DNA from: Oceanispirochaeta sp.
Lineage (GTDB): Bacteria; Spirochaetota; Spirochaetia; DSM-2461
Assembly (NCBI RefSeq): GCF_027859075.1
Contig: NZ_JAQIBL010000191.1
Coordinates: 1-57,918 of the forward strand
Direction: 5' to 3'
Length of the DNA stretch: 57,918 bases
Below are positions 15,798 to 23,958 of the stretch, in pieces. The notes under the pieces are model-generated. The model saw nothing but the letters and a program-made list of their open reading frames with translations. It did no database searches and was not told where the DNA came from. A program made the translations under genes and the position numbers. Numbering within the stretch: the first letter of the stretch is position 1; each line of letters opens with the position of its first letter.

Positions 15798-17276
15798 ATG
15801 CCTCCTACCAACATTTCAGAAAAGATAAAAGTCGCCATACAGAAATCTGTACCCGTGACTGTGACGACCTATAAATTGAACCATGAAACAGAAGTATATC
15901 TGGAAGATATACTGGGTGTGTTCCTACGCGAACTGGGGCAGGATGCCCTGGTGGATAGATTAGCCTACTGCCTGAAGGAACTGGCGGTCAACGCCAAGAA
16001 AGCTAACACTAAAAGAATTTATTTTGAAGAAAAAGGACTCTTCCTGGACAGTCAGGATGACTACCAGGAAGGGATGAAAAATTTCAAATCTGAAACAATG
16101 GACCGGATTGATCACTATCTGGAACTTCAGAAACAGAAAGGCCTTTTTATTAAGATTTCCTTCCATTCATTCAGTTCCAACTTCCGGATATCCATCAAGA
16201 ACAACGTACAGATCACCCGGAAGGAACAGATGAGGATTTATGACCGCATAGCCCGCTCACGGGCCTTTGACAGCATGGAAGAGGCCTTTTCTGAAGTTTT
16301 GGATGATTCAGAAGGAGCCGGACTGGGGATTGTAATACTGATCCTGATGCTGAAAAAAATGGGCCTCGATGAAGAGTCATTTGAAATTGACGGAAATCGA
16401 GGAGAAACCATTGCATCCCTGACTATACCCATCGCCCAGATCAAGCTGGATGAAATGGATATGATGACAAACCGGATTGTTTCCGAAATTGAAGCGCTAC
16501 CCCAGTTTCCTGAGAACATAACTGTCATACAGCAGCTTATCAACGATCCCGATTCTGATATCAATGAAATTGCCAGACGGATCAGTACCGACCCGTCTTT
16601 GACTGCAGACCTTTTAAGGGTCGTAAACTCGGCCAAATTCATGCTGCCTAACCGAGTGGATAACATCGCCGATGCCGTGAAGATGGTGGGCCTCAGGGGT
16701 TTGAAGAACCTTCTGTACTCCTACGGATCTGAAAAGATCCTGAATCTGCCCCAGAAAAAAGAACTCTGGGACCATGCTCACAGGACGGCTTTCTACTCCT
16801 TCAGTCTGGCGCGAAACATCAAACTTACCAAAGATTTTGTCGATGATGCCTATGTGGGAGGAATCCTTCACGATATGGGTAAGATCGTATTCTCCAGCAT
16901 CCATCCGGAACTGCTCGAGAAAATACAGAGTTTTGCATCGGAAAAAGAACTCTCCGCCGGTCTATTTGAAAATTTGGCTGGAGGATTCAATCATGCCCAG
17001 ATTGGCGCTAAAATTGCCGAGAAGTGGAATTTTTCAGATTCACTGGTTCAGGCCATTCGCTACCATCACGAACCCCACCTTTCTAAACCTGAATATAGAA
17101 AAGTGGTCAATTGTGTCTATCTGGCCAATGCTCTCTGCGATCTGGAAAAGGAGACAATCGTCTTTGACCAATTGGACAAGGATGTTCTCAAGTTCTTCCG
17201 GATCACTTCTGAAGTACAGCTGGATCGTACCAGAGAGATTCTCGCCCAGGCCTTCAAATCTGAGCTGATGATCTGA
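15798..17276 (+). CDS. HATPase-like - HDOD signalling protein
   Basis: The first 215 residues look like a GHKL ATPase fold, with an N-box-like LKELAVNAKKANTKRIYFEE and a G-box-like GAGLGIVILILMLKKMG. Residues about 225-420 are an HDOD domain (ALPQFPENITVIQQLINDPD, TDPSLTADLLRVVNSAKF, VGLRGLKNLL). HDMGK and NHAQIGAKIAEKW retain HD-type residues, so phosphohydrolase activity remains possible. There is no signal or membrane segment. AAGGA precedes the ATG at a normal distance. It is probably a cytoplasmic signalling scaffold. The ligand or nucleotide is unknown. Confidence 0.8.
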   Translation: MPPTNISEKIKVAIQKSVPVTVTTYKLNHETEVYLEDILGVFLRELGQDALVDRLAYCLKELAVNAKKANTKRIYFEEKGLFLDSQDDYQEGMKNFKSETMDRIDHYLELQKQKGLFIKISFHSFSSNFRISIKNNVQITRKEQMRIYDRIARSRAFDSMEEAFSEVLDDSEGAGLGIVILILMLKKMGLDEESFEIDGNRGETIASLTIPIAQIKLDEMDMMTNRIVSEIEALPQFPENITVIQQLINDPDSDINEIARRISTDPSLTADLLRVVNSAKFMLPNRVDNIADAVKMVGLRGLKNLLYSYGSEKILNLPQKKELWDHAHRTAFYSFSLARNIKLTKDFVDDAYVGGILHDMGKIVFSSIHPELLEKIQSFASEKELSAGLFENLAGGFNHAQIGAKIAEKWNFSDSLVQAIRYHHEPHLSKPEYRKVVNCVYLANALCDLEKETIVFDQLDKDVLKFFRITSEVQLDRTREILAQAFKSELMI

Positions 17277-17299
17277 TTTAAAAAATCAAAAACATCCCT

Positions 17300-17352
17300 A
17301 TTGACTTCCTCCTAGCCATAGAATATATTGAATATACAATATTTCATATATT
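17300..17352 (+). promoter_or_regulatory. Glutaredoxin promoter with overlapping inverted repeats
   Basis: TTGACT (17300-17305), a 17-base spacer and TATATT (17323-17328) form the promoter. GAATATAT (17320-17327) and ATATATTC (17345-17352) make an 8-bp inverted repeat across the -10 and start region, and ATATTG/CAATAT lies nested inside. The arrangement looks like a repressor operator of the Fur/PerR kind, but no regulator is identified. Confidence 0.5.
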
Positions 17353-17365
17353 CAAGGAGCACAAA

Positions 17366-17596
17366 ATGTCTGTTATTGTTTATTCAACACCCAGCTGTAG
17401 TTACTGTACCCTGGCTAAAGAATACTTTAAAAAAAATAAGATAGCCTTTACCGATTACAATGTGGCCGTTAATTCCTCAAAAGCAGAGGAGATGGTTAAA
17501 AAATCCGGTCAGATGGGAGTTCCTGTGATTGATGTAAACGGAAGAGTCATTGTCGGTTTTAACCAGAGCGCCATTGAAAATGCCCTGCACCGCTAG
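17366..17596 (+). CDS. Glutaredoxin-like protein (Grx/NrdH type)
   Basis: This 76-residue thioredoxin-fold protein has the active site STPSCSYCTLAKEYF (CxxC at residues 11-14) and the cis-proline segment QMGVPVIDVNGRVIVGFNQ. Small redoxins of this type reduce disulfides or supply ribonucleotide reductase. AAGGAGC precedes the ATG. The last four bases overlap the convergent methyltransferase gene. The partner reductase is not in the window. Confidence 0.88.
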   Translation: MSVIVYSTPSCSYCTLAKEYFKKNKIAFTDYNVAVNSSKAEEMVKKSGQMGVPVIDVNGRVIVGFNQSAIENALHR

Positions 17597-18375
17597 GCAA
17601 GCAGAAATTCTCCACTCCAGTCATTCATAATGATTCCAAAGGATACAGATACGTTAAGAGACGTCTTGTTTCCGTACAAAGGAATAGTCACAACTCCCCT
17701 GGATTTCTCTGCAAGAGCAAGACATTCCGGGGAGACTCCCAGCTCTTCAGAACCCAGAATAAGTAGCCCCTGTTCTGGAAAAATGAACTGATCAAGTTCC
17801 ACTCCCCCCAGCTCCATGGCAAATACAGGCTCATTCAAATTTCTGAGCTCTTCAATTTCCACACGCCTCCAGGGAATTCTTTCGGTGCAGCCCATGGATG
17901 TCCTACTCGCCCTCAGATGTCCCGGGTCCGCGGTACCGGCGGATAAAAGGATTTCTGAAACGCCAAAGCATTCGGCTGTTCTGAAAATAGAACCCACATT
18001 GAAGGGAGACCTGATTTCATCAAGATATATTTTACAGGGAAAGATTTTCCGCTCTGCCCCGGAAAGATCGGGTCTATGGATGAGATCCCATTCTGCCGGA
18101 GAGACCCCGAGAGCCTTGATCAATTCATGTCTGATATGGTTTATCTTTCTTCTCAGAAAAAGAGGATCTTCTGACCCTACTGACAGATCAGTCCCTAGAT
18201 CACCATAGGACGAGAGGGTCTGTTCCTGAGTCAATGCCCTAAAAAATTCTTTCAGATACAGGGAATCCGGTAAAACTCCTTCTGAAAGCTCCCGTTCCCA
18301 CTCCCCCAGGATTTTTATAATCTTCCTCTCCCTGGTTCCGTCTTTCAGTGAGAATAATTTTCTGACAGTGATCAT
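17593..18375 (-). CDS. SpoU/TrmH-family RNA 2'-O-methyltransferase
   Basis: This is a 260-residue SPOUT enzyme. The C-terminal domain shows all three knot motifs: IYLDEIRSPFNVGSIFRTAE, GLLILGSEELGVSPE and VTIPLYGNKTSLNVSVSFG. The N-terminal 110 residues are a variable substrate-recognition extension. The ATG at 18375 overlaps the stop of the upstream dehydrogenase-like gene (TAATG), so the two are coupled. A longer open frame upstream lies inside that gene and is a shadow. The target RNA is unknown. Confidence 0.88.
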   Translation of the reverse strand: MITVRKLFSLKDGTRERKIIKILGEWERELSEGVLPDSLYLKEFFRALTQEQTLSSYGDLGTDLSVGSEDPLFLRRKINHIRHELIKALGVSPAEWDLIHRPDLSGAERKIFPCKIYLDEIRSPFNVGSIFRTAECFGVSEILLSAGTADPGHLRASRTSMGCTERIPWRRVEIEELRNLNEPVFAMELGGVELDQFIFPEQGLLILGSEELGVSPECLALAEKSRGVVTIPLYGNKTSLNVSVSFGIIMNDWSGEFLLA

Positions 18376-19502
18376 TACCAGCTGCTTTTCAAAATGCTGA
18401 ACATCTGATCCACAGTGATTCCGCCCCGGCCGGTGAGGGTCAGCATTTGACCAGCAGTTTCTGCAGCTAGGGCCAGTGAATCCTGAAGAATCCCTGTGTT
18501 GCGAAGCTGAGAGGGCATGGAATACCATCCAATAAGCTCCCTCAGAGACTCCCTCAATGCTTCTGGAGTCGGGGGTACGTCTTCAAGATCAGTCAGCTGT
18601 CCCAGAAAGTGTTGAATCTCGCTGGTGGCGATACCGCAAATGTAATCCATGATATAAGGCATCAGAATCATAGCCGTGATGGGCCGGGATACCCGAAAGT
18701 GACCGCTTACTGATTCGATCAGAATCCCCGTCCAGAATGAACCGGTTTCCTGATGGGCCATGGCCGTCAGAAAACCTGCTTCCATAAGATCTGTAGCACA
18801 GTTAAGATCCCAGAAGCCTATCAGAGACTTCCTTCGGTGCCAGATCCGGCGGAAAGCAGAGAGACTGTGGACCTCGGATAAGAAGGAACGGGAAGGAATA
18901 ACCGCACAAACAAGAGTATTCAACAGAAGTTCAAAAAAAAGCGGCGTCCTGTACCGTTCGGGTAAAGCAAGTGACTGTACGGGATCACAAACCTGTAAAC
19001 ACAGGGAATTAGGATGATATTCTATGATTCTGGAGACACCGGTGCGGCTGTCGGTCATGCTAAACCGGGGCTGGAGAAGCAGGGGAGACCAGAAATCACT
19101 GATCAGCTCTACACAGGGTAGTGAAATTCCGCCACCACTGCCCCGTTCCATCAGGATGTCGGGGTGCAAAACCTCAGGAACAGAAGAGGCTACTGCCCGG
19201 GCAATAGACAGAGTGCGGCCGCCTCCAAAACCCAGAATCGATTCGACATGGCTTCCCCGGGCAAGATTCTGGCAGCTTTCTATGGTAAAACTGGTTCCCT
19301 TCAAGGGTTCTTCATCATAAACAATGGTTCCGATTCCGTGGCTTTCCAAAAGTTTCTGGAGCTTTCTTGTGGGTTCTTTCAGAATTGTCTCGGAAATAAG
19401 GAGGACTCGTTTCCCCAATTTACTGATTTCAATACCCAGACGGTTGGTTTCATTGACCCCCTGGAGAATACGGGAGGGCACCTTTAAGAAAATTTCAGCC
19501 AT
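18375..19502 (-). CDS. Iron-containing alcohol dehydrogenase-like protein, degenerate
   Basis: This 375-residue protein has the overall layout of the group III ADH/glycerol dehydrogenase family, with an N-terminal dinucleotide fold (LGKRVLLISETILK), the GFGGGRTLSIARAVA loop and a helical C-terminal half. The family's metal-binding stretch is altered: the usual His-rich helix and PHG motif read MAHQETGSFWTGILIESVSG and VSRPITAMIL, and the PTT loop reads LPCVEL. It may bind a nucleotide without the usual metal chemistry, or use different ligands. TTGGAG precedes the ATG. A perfect palindrome lies in its leader. The function is unresolved. Confidence 0.65.
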   Translation of the reverse strand: MAEIFLKVPSRILQGVNETNRLGIEISKLGKRVLLISETILKEPTRKLQKLLESHGIGTIVYDEEPLKGTSFTIESCQNLARGSHVESILGFGGGRTLSIARAVASSVPEVLHPDILMERGSGGGISLPCVELISDFWSPLLLQPRFSMTDSRTGVSRIIEYHPNSLCLQVCDPVQSLALPERYRTPLFFELLLNTLVCAVIPSRSFLSEVHSLSAFRRIWHRRKSLIGFWDLNCATDLMEAGFLTAMAHQETGSFWTGILIESVSGHFRVSRPITAMILMPYIMDYICGIATSEIQHFLGQLTDLEDVPPTPEALRESLRELIGWYSMPSQLRNTGILQDSLALAAETAGQMLTLTGRGGITVDQMFSILKSSW

Positions 19503-19520
19503 TTTAACTCCAATTTGTTC

Positions 19521-19622
19521 CTGAGGCTGTGCACAGCCTCAGTGAGTTTTTGCTAAGGGCCTAAGGGCCTGAAAAAGAAAATGAATGGTATTATACCCCA
19601 GGGCAAGCCTCAGGGTATGAAA
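19521..19622. repeat. Palindrome cluster upstream of the dehydrogenase-like gene
   Basis: CTGAGGCTGTG/CACAGCCTCAG (19521-19542) is a perfect 22-bp palindrome, followed on the plus strand by a short T run. Further on, GGGCCTAAGGGCCT is a near-repeat, and ATACCC...GGGTAT with inner GGGC/GCCT pairing (near 19594-19619) makes a second hairpin. No reading frame is present. The block resembles the hairpin cluster at 1904-2027 in layout, though not in exact sequence. Confidence 0.5.
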
Positions 19623-19690
19623 CCATGCTTTCGCGGCACTTATTCGGCAATGCCCGCAAGCGGTCGCTGCCCTCATTTCATTTGCGAATC

Positions 19691-19720
19691 AAAAAAAAAG
19701 GCAGAGCCGAAGCACTGCCT
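19691..19720 (-). terminator. Terminator of the flgM-like gene
   Basis: On the minus strand AGGCAG/CTGCCT with an inner GC-TTCG-GC forms a stable UUCG-type hairpin followed by nine T. It lies 22 bases past the flgM stop. Confidence 0.8.
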
Positions 19721-19741
19721 GTAATATACACTGAAAATCTT

Positions 19742-20026
19742 TTAAATTCCAAATAGATCCATCAGCTTGTCTGCTACGGAGTTAACCACCGTGTCGTTTA
19801 TATAATTCGGATCCTGCAGGCGGGCCTTAACCTCGGCAATACGATCTTCTCTGACATCGGGAGCAGCTTTCACGCTTTCCATAGCCTGGAGGAGCTCGGC
19901 ACTCTTCTTGGCTTCGATGGAGACATCGATGGAATCAGATTTTTCTTTTATTTCAGACCGGACCGCTTTCTCTGTCTTGTTAGGACGGGATAGTGGATCA
20001 ACCGGACCTATTCTATCTATTGTCAT
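19742..20026 (-). CDS. flgM: FlgM-like anti-sigma-28 factor
   Basis: This is a 94-residue, largely disordered protein. Its C-terminal half carries the FlgM pattern SIDVSIEAKKSAELLQAME then REDRIAEVKARLQDPNYIND and ends in an amphipathic helix. FlgM binds the flagellar sigma factor FliA and is secreted when the hook is complete. The start at 20026 follows AAGGAG by five bases; a longer frame to 20047 lacks support. It is a single-gene unit with its own terminator. No other flagellar gene is adjacent. Confidence 0.8.
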   Translation of the reverse strand: MTIDRIGPVDPLSRPNKTEKAVRSEIKEKSDSIDVSIEAKKSAELLQAMESVKAAPDVREDRIAEVKARLQDPNYINDTVVNSVADKLMDLFGI

Positions 20027-20076
20027 GTCAGCTCCTTTGCTCTCCATTAATAAATATCGACACGCCTACCATAATA

Positions 20077-20757
20077 TTAACCTTTTTTCTCTGCCGAAAC
20101 AAGTAAAGCAAACTCACCTTTTGAATGATTTCCTGTTTCTAGGTGAATAATCAACTTATCGGCAGTTCCCTCTATATATTCTTCAAATTTTTTTGTCATT
20201 TCACGGCCCAGCAGAATTTCCCGCTCTGGTTTCATCTCACCGATTTCCGAAAGGACCTTAATAACCCGATAGGGAGACTCATAAATCATAAATGACTCCT
20301 CTCTCTCCAGCAGCTCTTGAAGCCTTTTCTTCCGTTTCCCCGATTTTGGAGAAAGAAAACCCTCAAAATGGAATGATTTTCCATGAAACCCGCAGACCGA
20401 GACCAGGGTTGAAAAGGCGGAAGCTCCCGGAATAGGTATAATGTCGTGCCCGGCATCCCGGCACTGTCTGACCAGCAGTCTGCCTGGATCACTGAGAACA
20501 GGAGTTCCCGCATCAGAAACATAGGCAATATTTTTGCCCTCATCCAGAAGTTTGACAATACCCGGCGCACTCTGTTTTTCATTCCGGGCCCGACAGCTGA
20601 TCAGATGTTTTTGAATGCCGTAATGATTGAGGAGTTTAGCACTCTGCCTGGTGTCTTCACAGGCGATAATATCGACTCCTTTTAAAATTTCCACACCCCG
20701 GAAGGTCATATCCTGCAGATTACCCACAGGAGTTGCCACCATATACAGTATTGCCAT
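20077..20757 (-). CDS. rsmI: 16S rRNA C1402 2'-O-methyltransferase
   Basis: This 226-residue tetrapyrrole-methylase-fold enzyme has LYMVATPVGNLQDMTFR at the start, ACEDTRQSAKLL, YVSDAGTPVLSDPG, PIPGASAFSTLVSVCGF and EGFLSPKSGKRKKRL, all typical of RsmI/YraL. It methylates the 2'-OH of C1402 in the ribosomal decoding centre. I placed the start at 20757, where the family motif begins; neither this ATG nor the one at 20781 has a good ribosome site. The upstream open frame is a shadow of the divergent zinc-ribbon gene. Confidence 0.9.
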   Translation of the reverse strand: MAILYMVATPVGNLQDMTFRGVEILKGVDIIACEDTRQSAKLLNHYGIQKHLISCRARNEKQSAPGIVKLLDEGKNIAYVSDAGTPVLSDPGRLLVRQCRDAGHDIIPIPGASAFSTLVSVCGFHGKSFHFEGFLSPKSGKRKKRLQELLEREESFMIYESPYRVIKVLSEIGEMKPEREILLGREMTKKFEEYIEGTADKLIIHLETGNHSKGEFALLVSAEKKG

Positions 20758-20814
20758 AAGATGTAGGATATATGAAAGCATGGCTTGTGACCAGATTGAC
20801 AAGGCGGTTCCCAG

Positions 20815-21240
20815 GTGTTTCCTGAAATTCTGATTATTATTCTTCTCTTCACAATCTTGCTGGCCCTCATCATTTCGAGCCTGCGGTCTAAAAATACAGA
20901 GGAGAGTCCCCAGTCTGACTCCTATAGTTTTTATGATGAAACAGATGACAGGCATCCCTGTCCCCTCTGCGAACAGGGTCTTAACAGAGGAGAGAGGGTC
21001 CACTCTGTCATCTACAACAGGGGAGAAGACAAGCTCATGAATATATACGGTTGTCCCTGGTGCTATTCCAAGCATCCAGCCGGGTACAGAGAACCCCACA
21101 GGGAGCGCCGCTGCCCCTCCTGCAAGACCCTGTTTAAAGAGGGTCATTTTGCCATAGCCCGGGTTTTTGAACGGCCCGGACGAAAAATGCACATCCATGT
21201 TCTGGGATGCCCGGCATGCAGGAACAGCAAGGATGACTGA
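20815..21240 (+). CDS. Membrane-anchored zinc-ribbon protein
   Basis: This 141-residue protein has a single N-terminal membrane helix (EILIIILLFTILLALIISSL), a short polar linker, and a cytoplasmic part with three CxxC pairs (CPLC, CPWC, CPSC) plus a final CPAC, expected to bind one or two zinc ions. It starts with GTG. The end overlaps the alkyltransferase-like gene by 8 bp, so they are co-translated. I do not know a named family. A link to DNA repair is only suggested by the coupling. Confidence 0.7.
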   Translation: MFPEILIIILLFTILLALIISSLRSKNTEESPQSDSYSFYDETDDRHPCPLCEQGLNRGERVHSVIYNRGEDKLMNIYGCPWCYSKHPAGYREPHRERRCPSCKTLFKEGHFAIARVFERPGRKMHIHVLGCPACRNSKDD

Positions 21241-21535
21241 TTTTTCTCTCCGAGTTATTTCCCTGATCACCCAGATACCCCAGGGAAAGATCTCCACTTA
21301 CGGACGGATCGCGGCTATGGCCGGGGCTCCCCGGGGGGCCAGGCAGGTTTCCCGCCTCCTTCACAGCTCCAGCAGAAAACAGAATCTGCCCTGGCATAGA
21401 GTCGTTAACGCAACGGGAGGTATCGCGCTGTCCGGTGATGCCGGAGAACTCCAGAGAGCAATGCTGGAGTCAGAAGGAGTCGATTTTTCAAACACAGGGA
21501 AGGTTCTTCTCAGCCGTTTTCTATGGAAACCCTGA
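21233..21535 (+). CDS. Alkyltransferase-like protein (ATL), MGMT fold without the acceptor Cys
   Basis: This 100-residue protein has the MGMT DNA-binding domain, with IPQGKISTYGRIAAMAGAPR and the active-site loop. The acceptor motif PCHRV reads PWHRVVNATGGIAL, so the reactive cysteine is tryptophan. ATL proteins of this kind bind O6-alkylguanine and recruit nucleotide-excision repair without transferring the alkyl group. The start at 21233 lies within the end of the zinc-ribbon gene, with AGGA nine bases upstream. The length matches the single-domain ATL family. Confidence 0.88.
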   Translation: MTDFSLRVISLITQIPQGKISTYGRIAAMAGAPRGARQVSRLLHSSSRKQNLPWHRVVNATGGIALSGDAGELQRAMLESEGVDFSNTGKVLLSRFLWKP

Positions 21536-21623
21536 TTTTTTACGCCTCTTTGCTCTACCAAAACCCTCAGCAGCCCCAGGACCCTTGGACAGATTCCGTC
21601 CTGATCTGATATTCTCTTAAACC

Positions 21624-22919
21624 ATGAGCACAGTCACATTAACAGGCAAATCAAAATCGACTGAGAACCCTGTCCCTCTCAAGGGGACAATCCGGGTTCC
21701 TGCATCCAAATCCCACAGCATAAGAGCCCTCCTTATCGCCTCACTGGCAGAGGGTTCCAGCCGCATCAGGTCTCCTCTGTATTCAGAAGACAGCCTTTCC
21801 TGTCTGGAAGCCTGCCGAACCCTGGGCGCCCGCATCGAGGACAGGGATGACGGCTGGGAGATCCTCAGCCCCATCCCGCGGAATCAGAGGGGAGAAGTAC
21901 AAATCAATGTGGGAAATTCGGGGACATCCCTCTATCTTCTGACAGCGATTGCCGCCACCCTGGGTTCAAAAGTCTCTTTTGACGGGGACGAGCAGATCAG
22001 AAGCCGTTCGGCAGAGAACCTCCTGAATGCTCTGAAAGACCTGGGAGCCACTGTGACCTCTTCACCCCGGGGTTGTGCCCCCTACTCGGTTCAGGGTCCA
22101 CTGACCGGCGGAGAAACATCCATCAGCTGCCCCACCAGCCAGTACCTCTCGGCCCTGCTTCTGGCAGCACCCCTTTTGCCGTCTAACGAGGATGAGGCTG
22201 TCATCAGGGTACCCCTTCTGATGGAACAGCCCTATGCAGAAATGACACTGAAATGGATGAAAGAACGGGGAATCCTCTGGAACCAGGAGGGCATGAAGGA
22301 ATTCCGTATCCGGGGGGGTCAGTCCTACTCCCCTTTTGATGCCCCCATTGCGGCCGACTTTTCTTCGGCCACCTTCTTTTTCTGTGCCGCCGCCATCAGC
22401 GGCTCCCCCCTGACCCTGGAAGGCCTGGACATGAATGACAGCCAGGGAGACAAGGCTGTTCTTTCCTATCTGGAAACCATGGGCTGTGTCATTGAACATC
22501 GGGAGGAGGGGATTCGGATTTCACCTGGAAACCTGAGTGCCGCTGTTCTGGATTTAAATGACACTCCTGATGCACTTCCTGCCATGGCGGTGACGGCATG
22601 CTATGCAGAGGGAGAAACCAGGATCGTCAATGTTCCCCAGGCCAGAATGAAAGAAACAGACAGGATTGCTGTGATGACAGCTGAACTGAAGAAAATGGGT
22701 GCGGACATCGAAGAAACACCCGATGGCATCATCATCAGAGGATCGGCACTGAAAGGAGCCAGCCTTCATGGACACGGAGACCACCGTGTGGTTATGGCCC
22801 TGGCTCTGGCCTCCCTTGGAGCCCTGGGAGACACTGTCATTGATACGGCAGAATCTGTGAATATCACCTATCCCGGATTTTTTGAACAACTGAAACAACT
22901 GAAAGAGGAAGCGAAATGA
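21624..22919 (+). CDS. aroA: EPSP synthase (3-phosphoshikimate 1-carboxyvinyltransferase)
   Basis: This 431-residue enzyme of the shikimate pathway joins shikimate-3-phosphate and PEP. It shows the N-terminal RVPASKSHSIRALLIASLAE box, the NVGNSGTSLYLLTAIAA loop, PTSQYLSALLLAAPLL, the catalytic segment LNDTPDALPAMAVTACYAEG and KETDRIAVMTAELKKMG. The C-terminal HGDHRVVMALALASLG is also present. It overlaps the aldolase gene by four bases (ATGA). No other aromatic pathway gene is nearby. Confidence 0.95.
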   Translation: MSTVTLTGKSKSTENPVPLKGTIRVPASKSHSIRALLIASLAEGSSRIRSPLYSEDSLSCLEACRTLGARIEDRDDGWEILSPIPRNQRGEVQINVGNSGTSLYLLTAIAATLGSKVSFDGDEQIRSRSAENLLNALKDLGATVTSSPRGCAPYSVQGPLTGGETSISCPTSQYLSALLLAAPLLPSNEDEAVIRVPLLMEQPYAEMTLKWMKERGILWNQEGMKEFRIRGGQSYSPFDAPIAADFSSATFFFCAAAISGSPLTLEGLDMNDSQGDKAVLSYLETMGCVIEHREEGIRISPGNLSAAVLDLNDTPDALPAMAVTACYAEGETRIVNVPQARMKETDRIAVMTAELKKMGADIEETPDGIIIRGSALKGASLHGHGDHRVVMALALASLGALGDTVIDTAESVNITYPGFFEQLKQLKEEAK

Positions 22920-23935
22920 TTGAATTAAGAAGCGATACTTTTACACAACCCAACCGGGCCATGCGTCAGGCGATGTACGATGCCGAGCTGGGGGATGATG
23001 TATACGGAGAAGATCCCAGCGTCAACGCCCTGGAAGCCCGTATGGCGGAACTATGCCAGGCAGAAGCGGCTCTTTTTGTCAGTTCGGGAACCATGGGAAA
23101 TCTTATCCCTCTGATCATTCTGGGAGGACGGGGCAAGGAAGTCATCCTCCATGAAAATGCCCATATCCTTCAGCATGAGATCGGGGGGGTCGCCGCCGTG
23201 GCGGGAACTCTTCCCATTGCCGCACCGGGAGAACGGGGAATTCTGAGATCTGCCGCGGTAAAAAGCAGGATCAAGGAGACTGATTACGACATAGCTCACA
23301 CCAGCCTGATCGCCATTGAAAACACCCATAACTTCGAAGGAGGAACCTGCTGGCAGAAAGAACAGCTGGAGGAAATATCCACCCTTGCCCGGTACAAAAA
23401 CCTTCCCATCCATATGGACGGTGCCCGCTGTTTCAATGCTTCAGCGGCAACTGGTCTCTCCCTTTCTGATATTTTCAGTTATTGCACCACAGCGAACCTC
23501 TGCCTGTCCAAGGGATTGGGAGCCCCTGTGGGGTCTATGATTGTAGGACCCAAAGAGATCATTCATGAATCCAGACGCTGGAGAAAAATTCTGGGGGGAG
23601 GAATGAGACAAGCCGGGGTTCTGGCGGCGGCAGGACTTTATGCCCTGGAACATAACCGGGAGCGTCTGAAAGAAGACCATTTTCATGCCCGCATGCTGGC
23701 AGAGAGTCTTGAAAAATGCTCCTGGGCAGAAGTGGATATCAGACGGGTCGAAACCAACATCGTCTTTGTGAAAACTCCGGGTAAGGATGCAAAAAAAATA
23801 GAGTCCCTATTAGCCGAAAAAGGAGTCAGGGTTATCAACACGGCGGAAGAAGAGATCCGTCTGGTGACCAGCCTGTCTGCATCCTTGGAAGATATAAACA
23901 CAGCCTGCCGGATACTTGAAGAGTTGGAAATGTGA
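22916..23935 (+). CDS. ltaE: Low-specificity L-threonine (allo-threonine) aldolase
   Basis: This 339-residue fold-type I PLP enzyme splits (allo-)threonine to glycine and acetaldehyde. Visible marks are the opening IELRSDTFTQPNRAMRQAM, DDVYGEDPSVNALE, the ENTHNFEGGTCW segment, HMDGARCFNASAATG, and the PLP-lysine loop LCLSKGLGAPVGSMIVG. The length is normal. The start overlaps the aroA stop, so the two share a transcript. A beta-eliminating lyase of the same fold is the alternative, but the aldolase motifs fit better. Confidence 0.9.
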   Translation: MIELRSDTFTQPNRAMRQAMYDAELGDDVYGEDPSVNALEARMAELCQAEAALFVSSGTMGNLIPLIILGGRGKEVILHENAHILQHEIGGVAAVAGTLPIAAPGERGILRSAAVKSRIKETDYDIAHTSLIAIENTHNFEGGTCWQKEQLEEISTLARYKNLPIHMDGARCFNASAATGLSLSDIFSYCTTANLCLSKGLGAPVGSMIVGPKEIIHESRRWRKILGGGMRQAGVLAAAGLYALEHNRERLKEDHFHARMLAESLEKCSWAEVDIRRVETNIVFVKTPGKDAKKIESLLAEKGVRVINTAEEEIRLVTSLSASLEDINTACRILEELEM

Positions 23936-23958
23936 TGACCCGGGTCGGGTTAACTGAT

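Noticed and set aside
17593-18528. Longer start for the SpoU methylase
   Set aside because: The extra 51 residues lie inside the upstream gene and are low-complexity. The TAATG overlap gives the natural start at 18375.
20758-21297. N-terminal extension of RsmI
   Set aside because: The upstream part is antisense to the zinc-ribbon gene and does not resemble the family. The RsmI motif begins at 20757.
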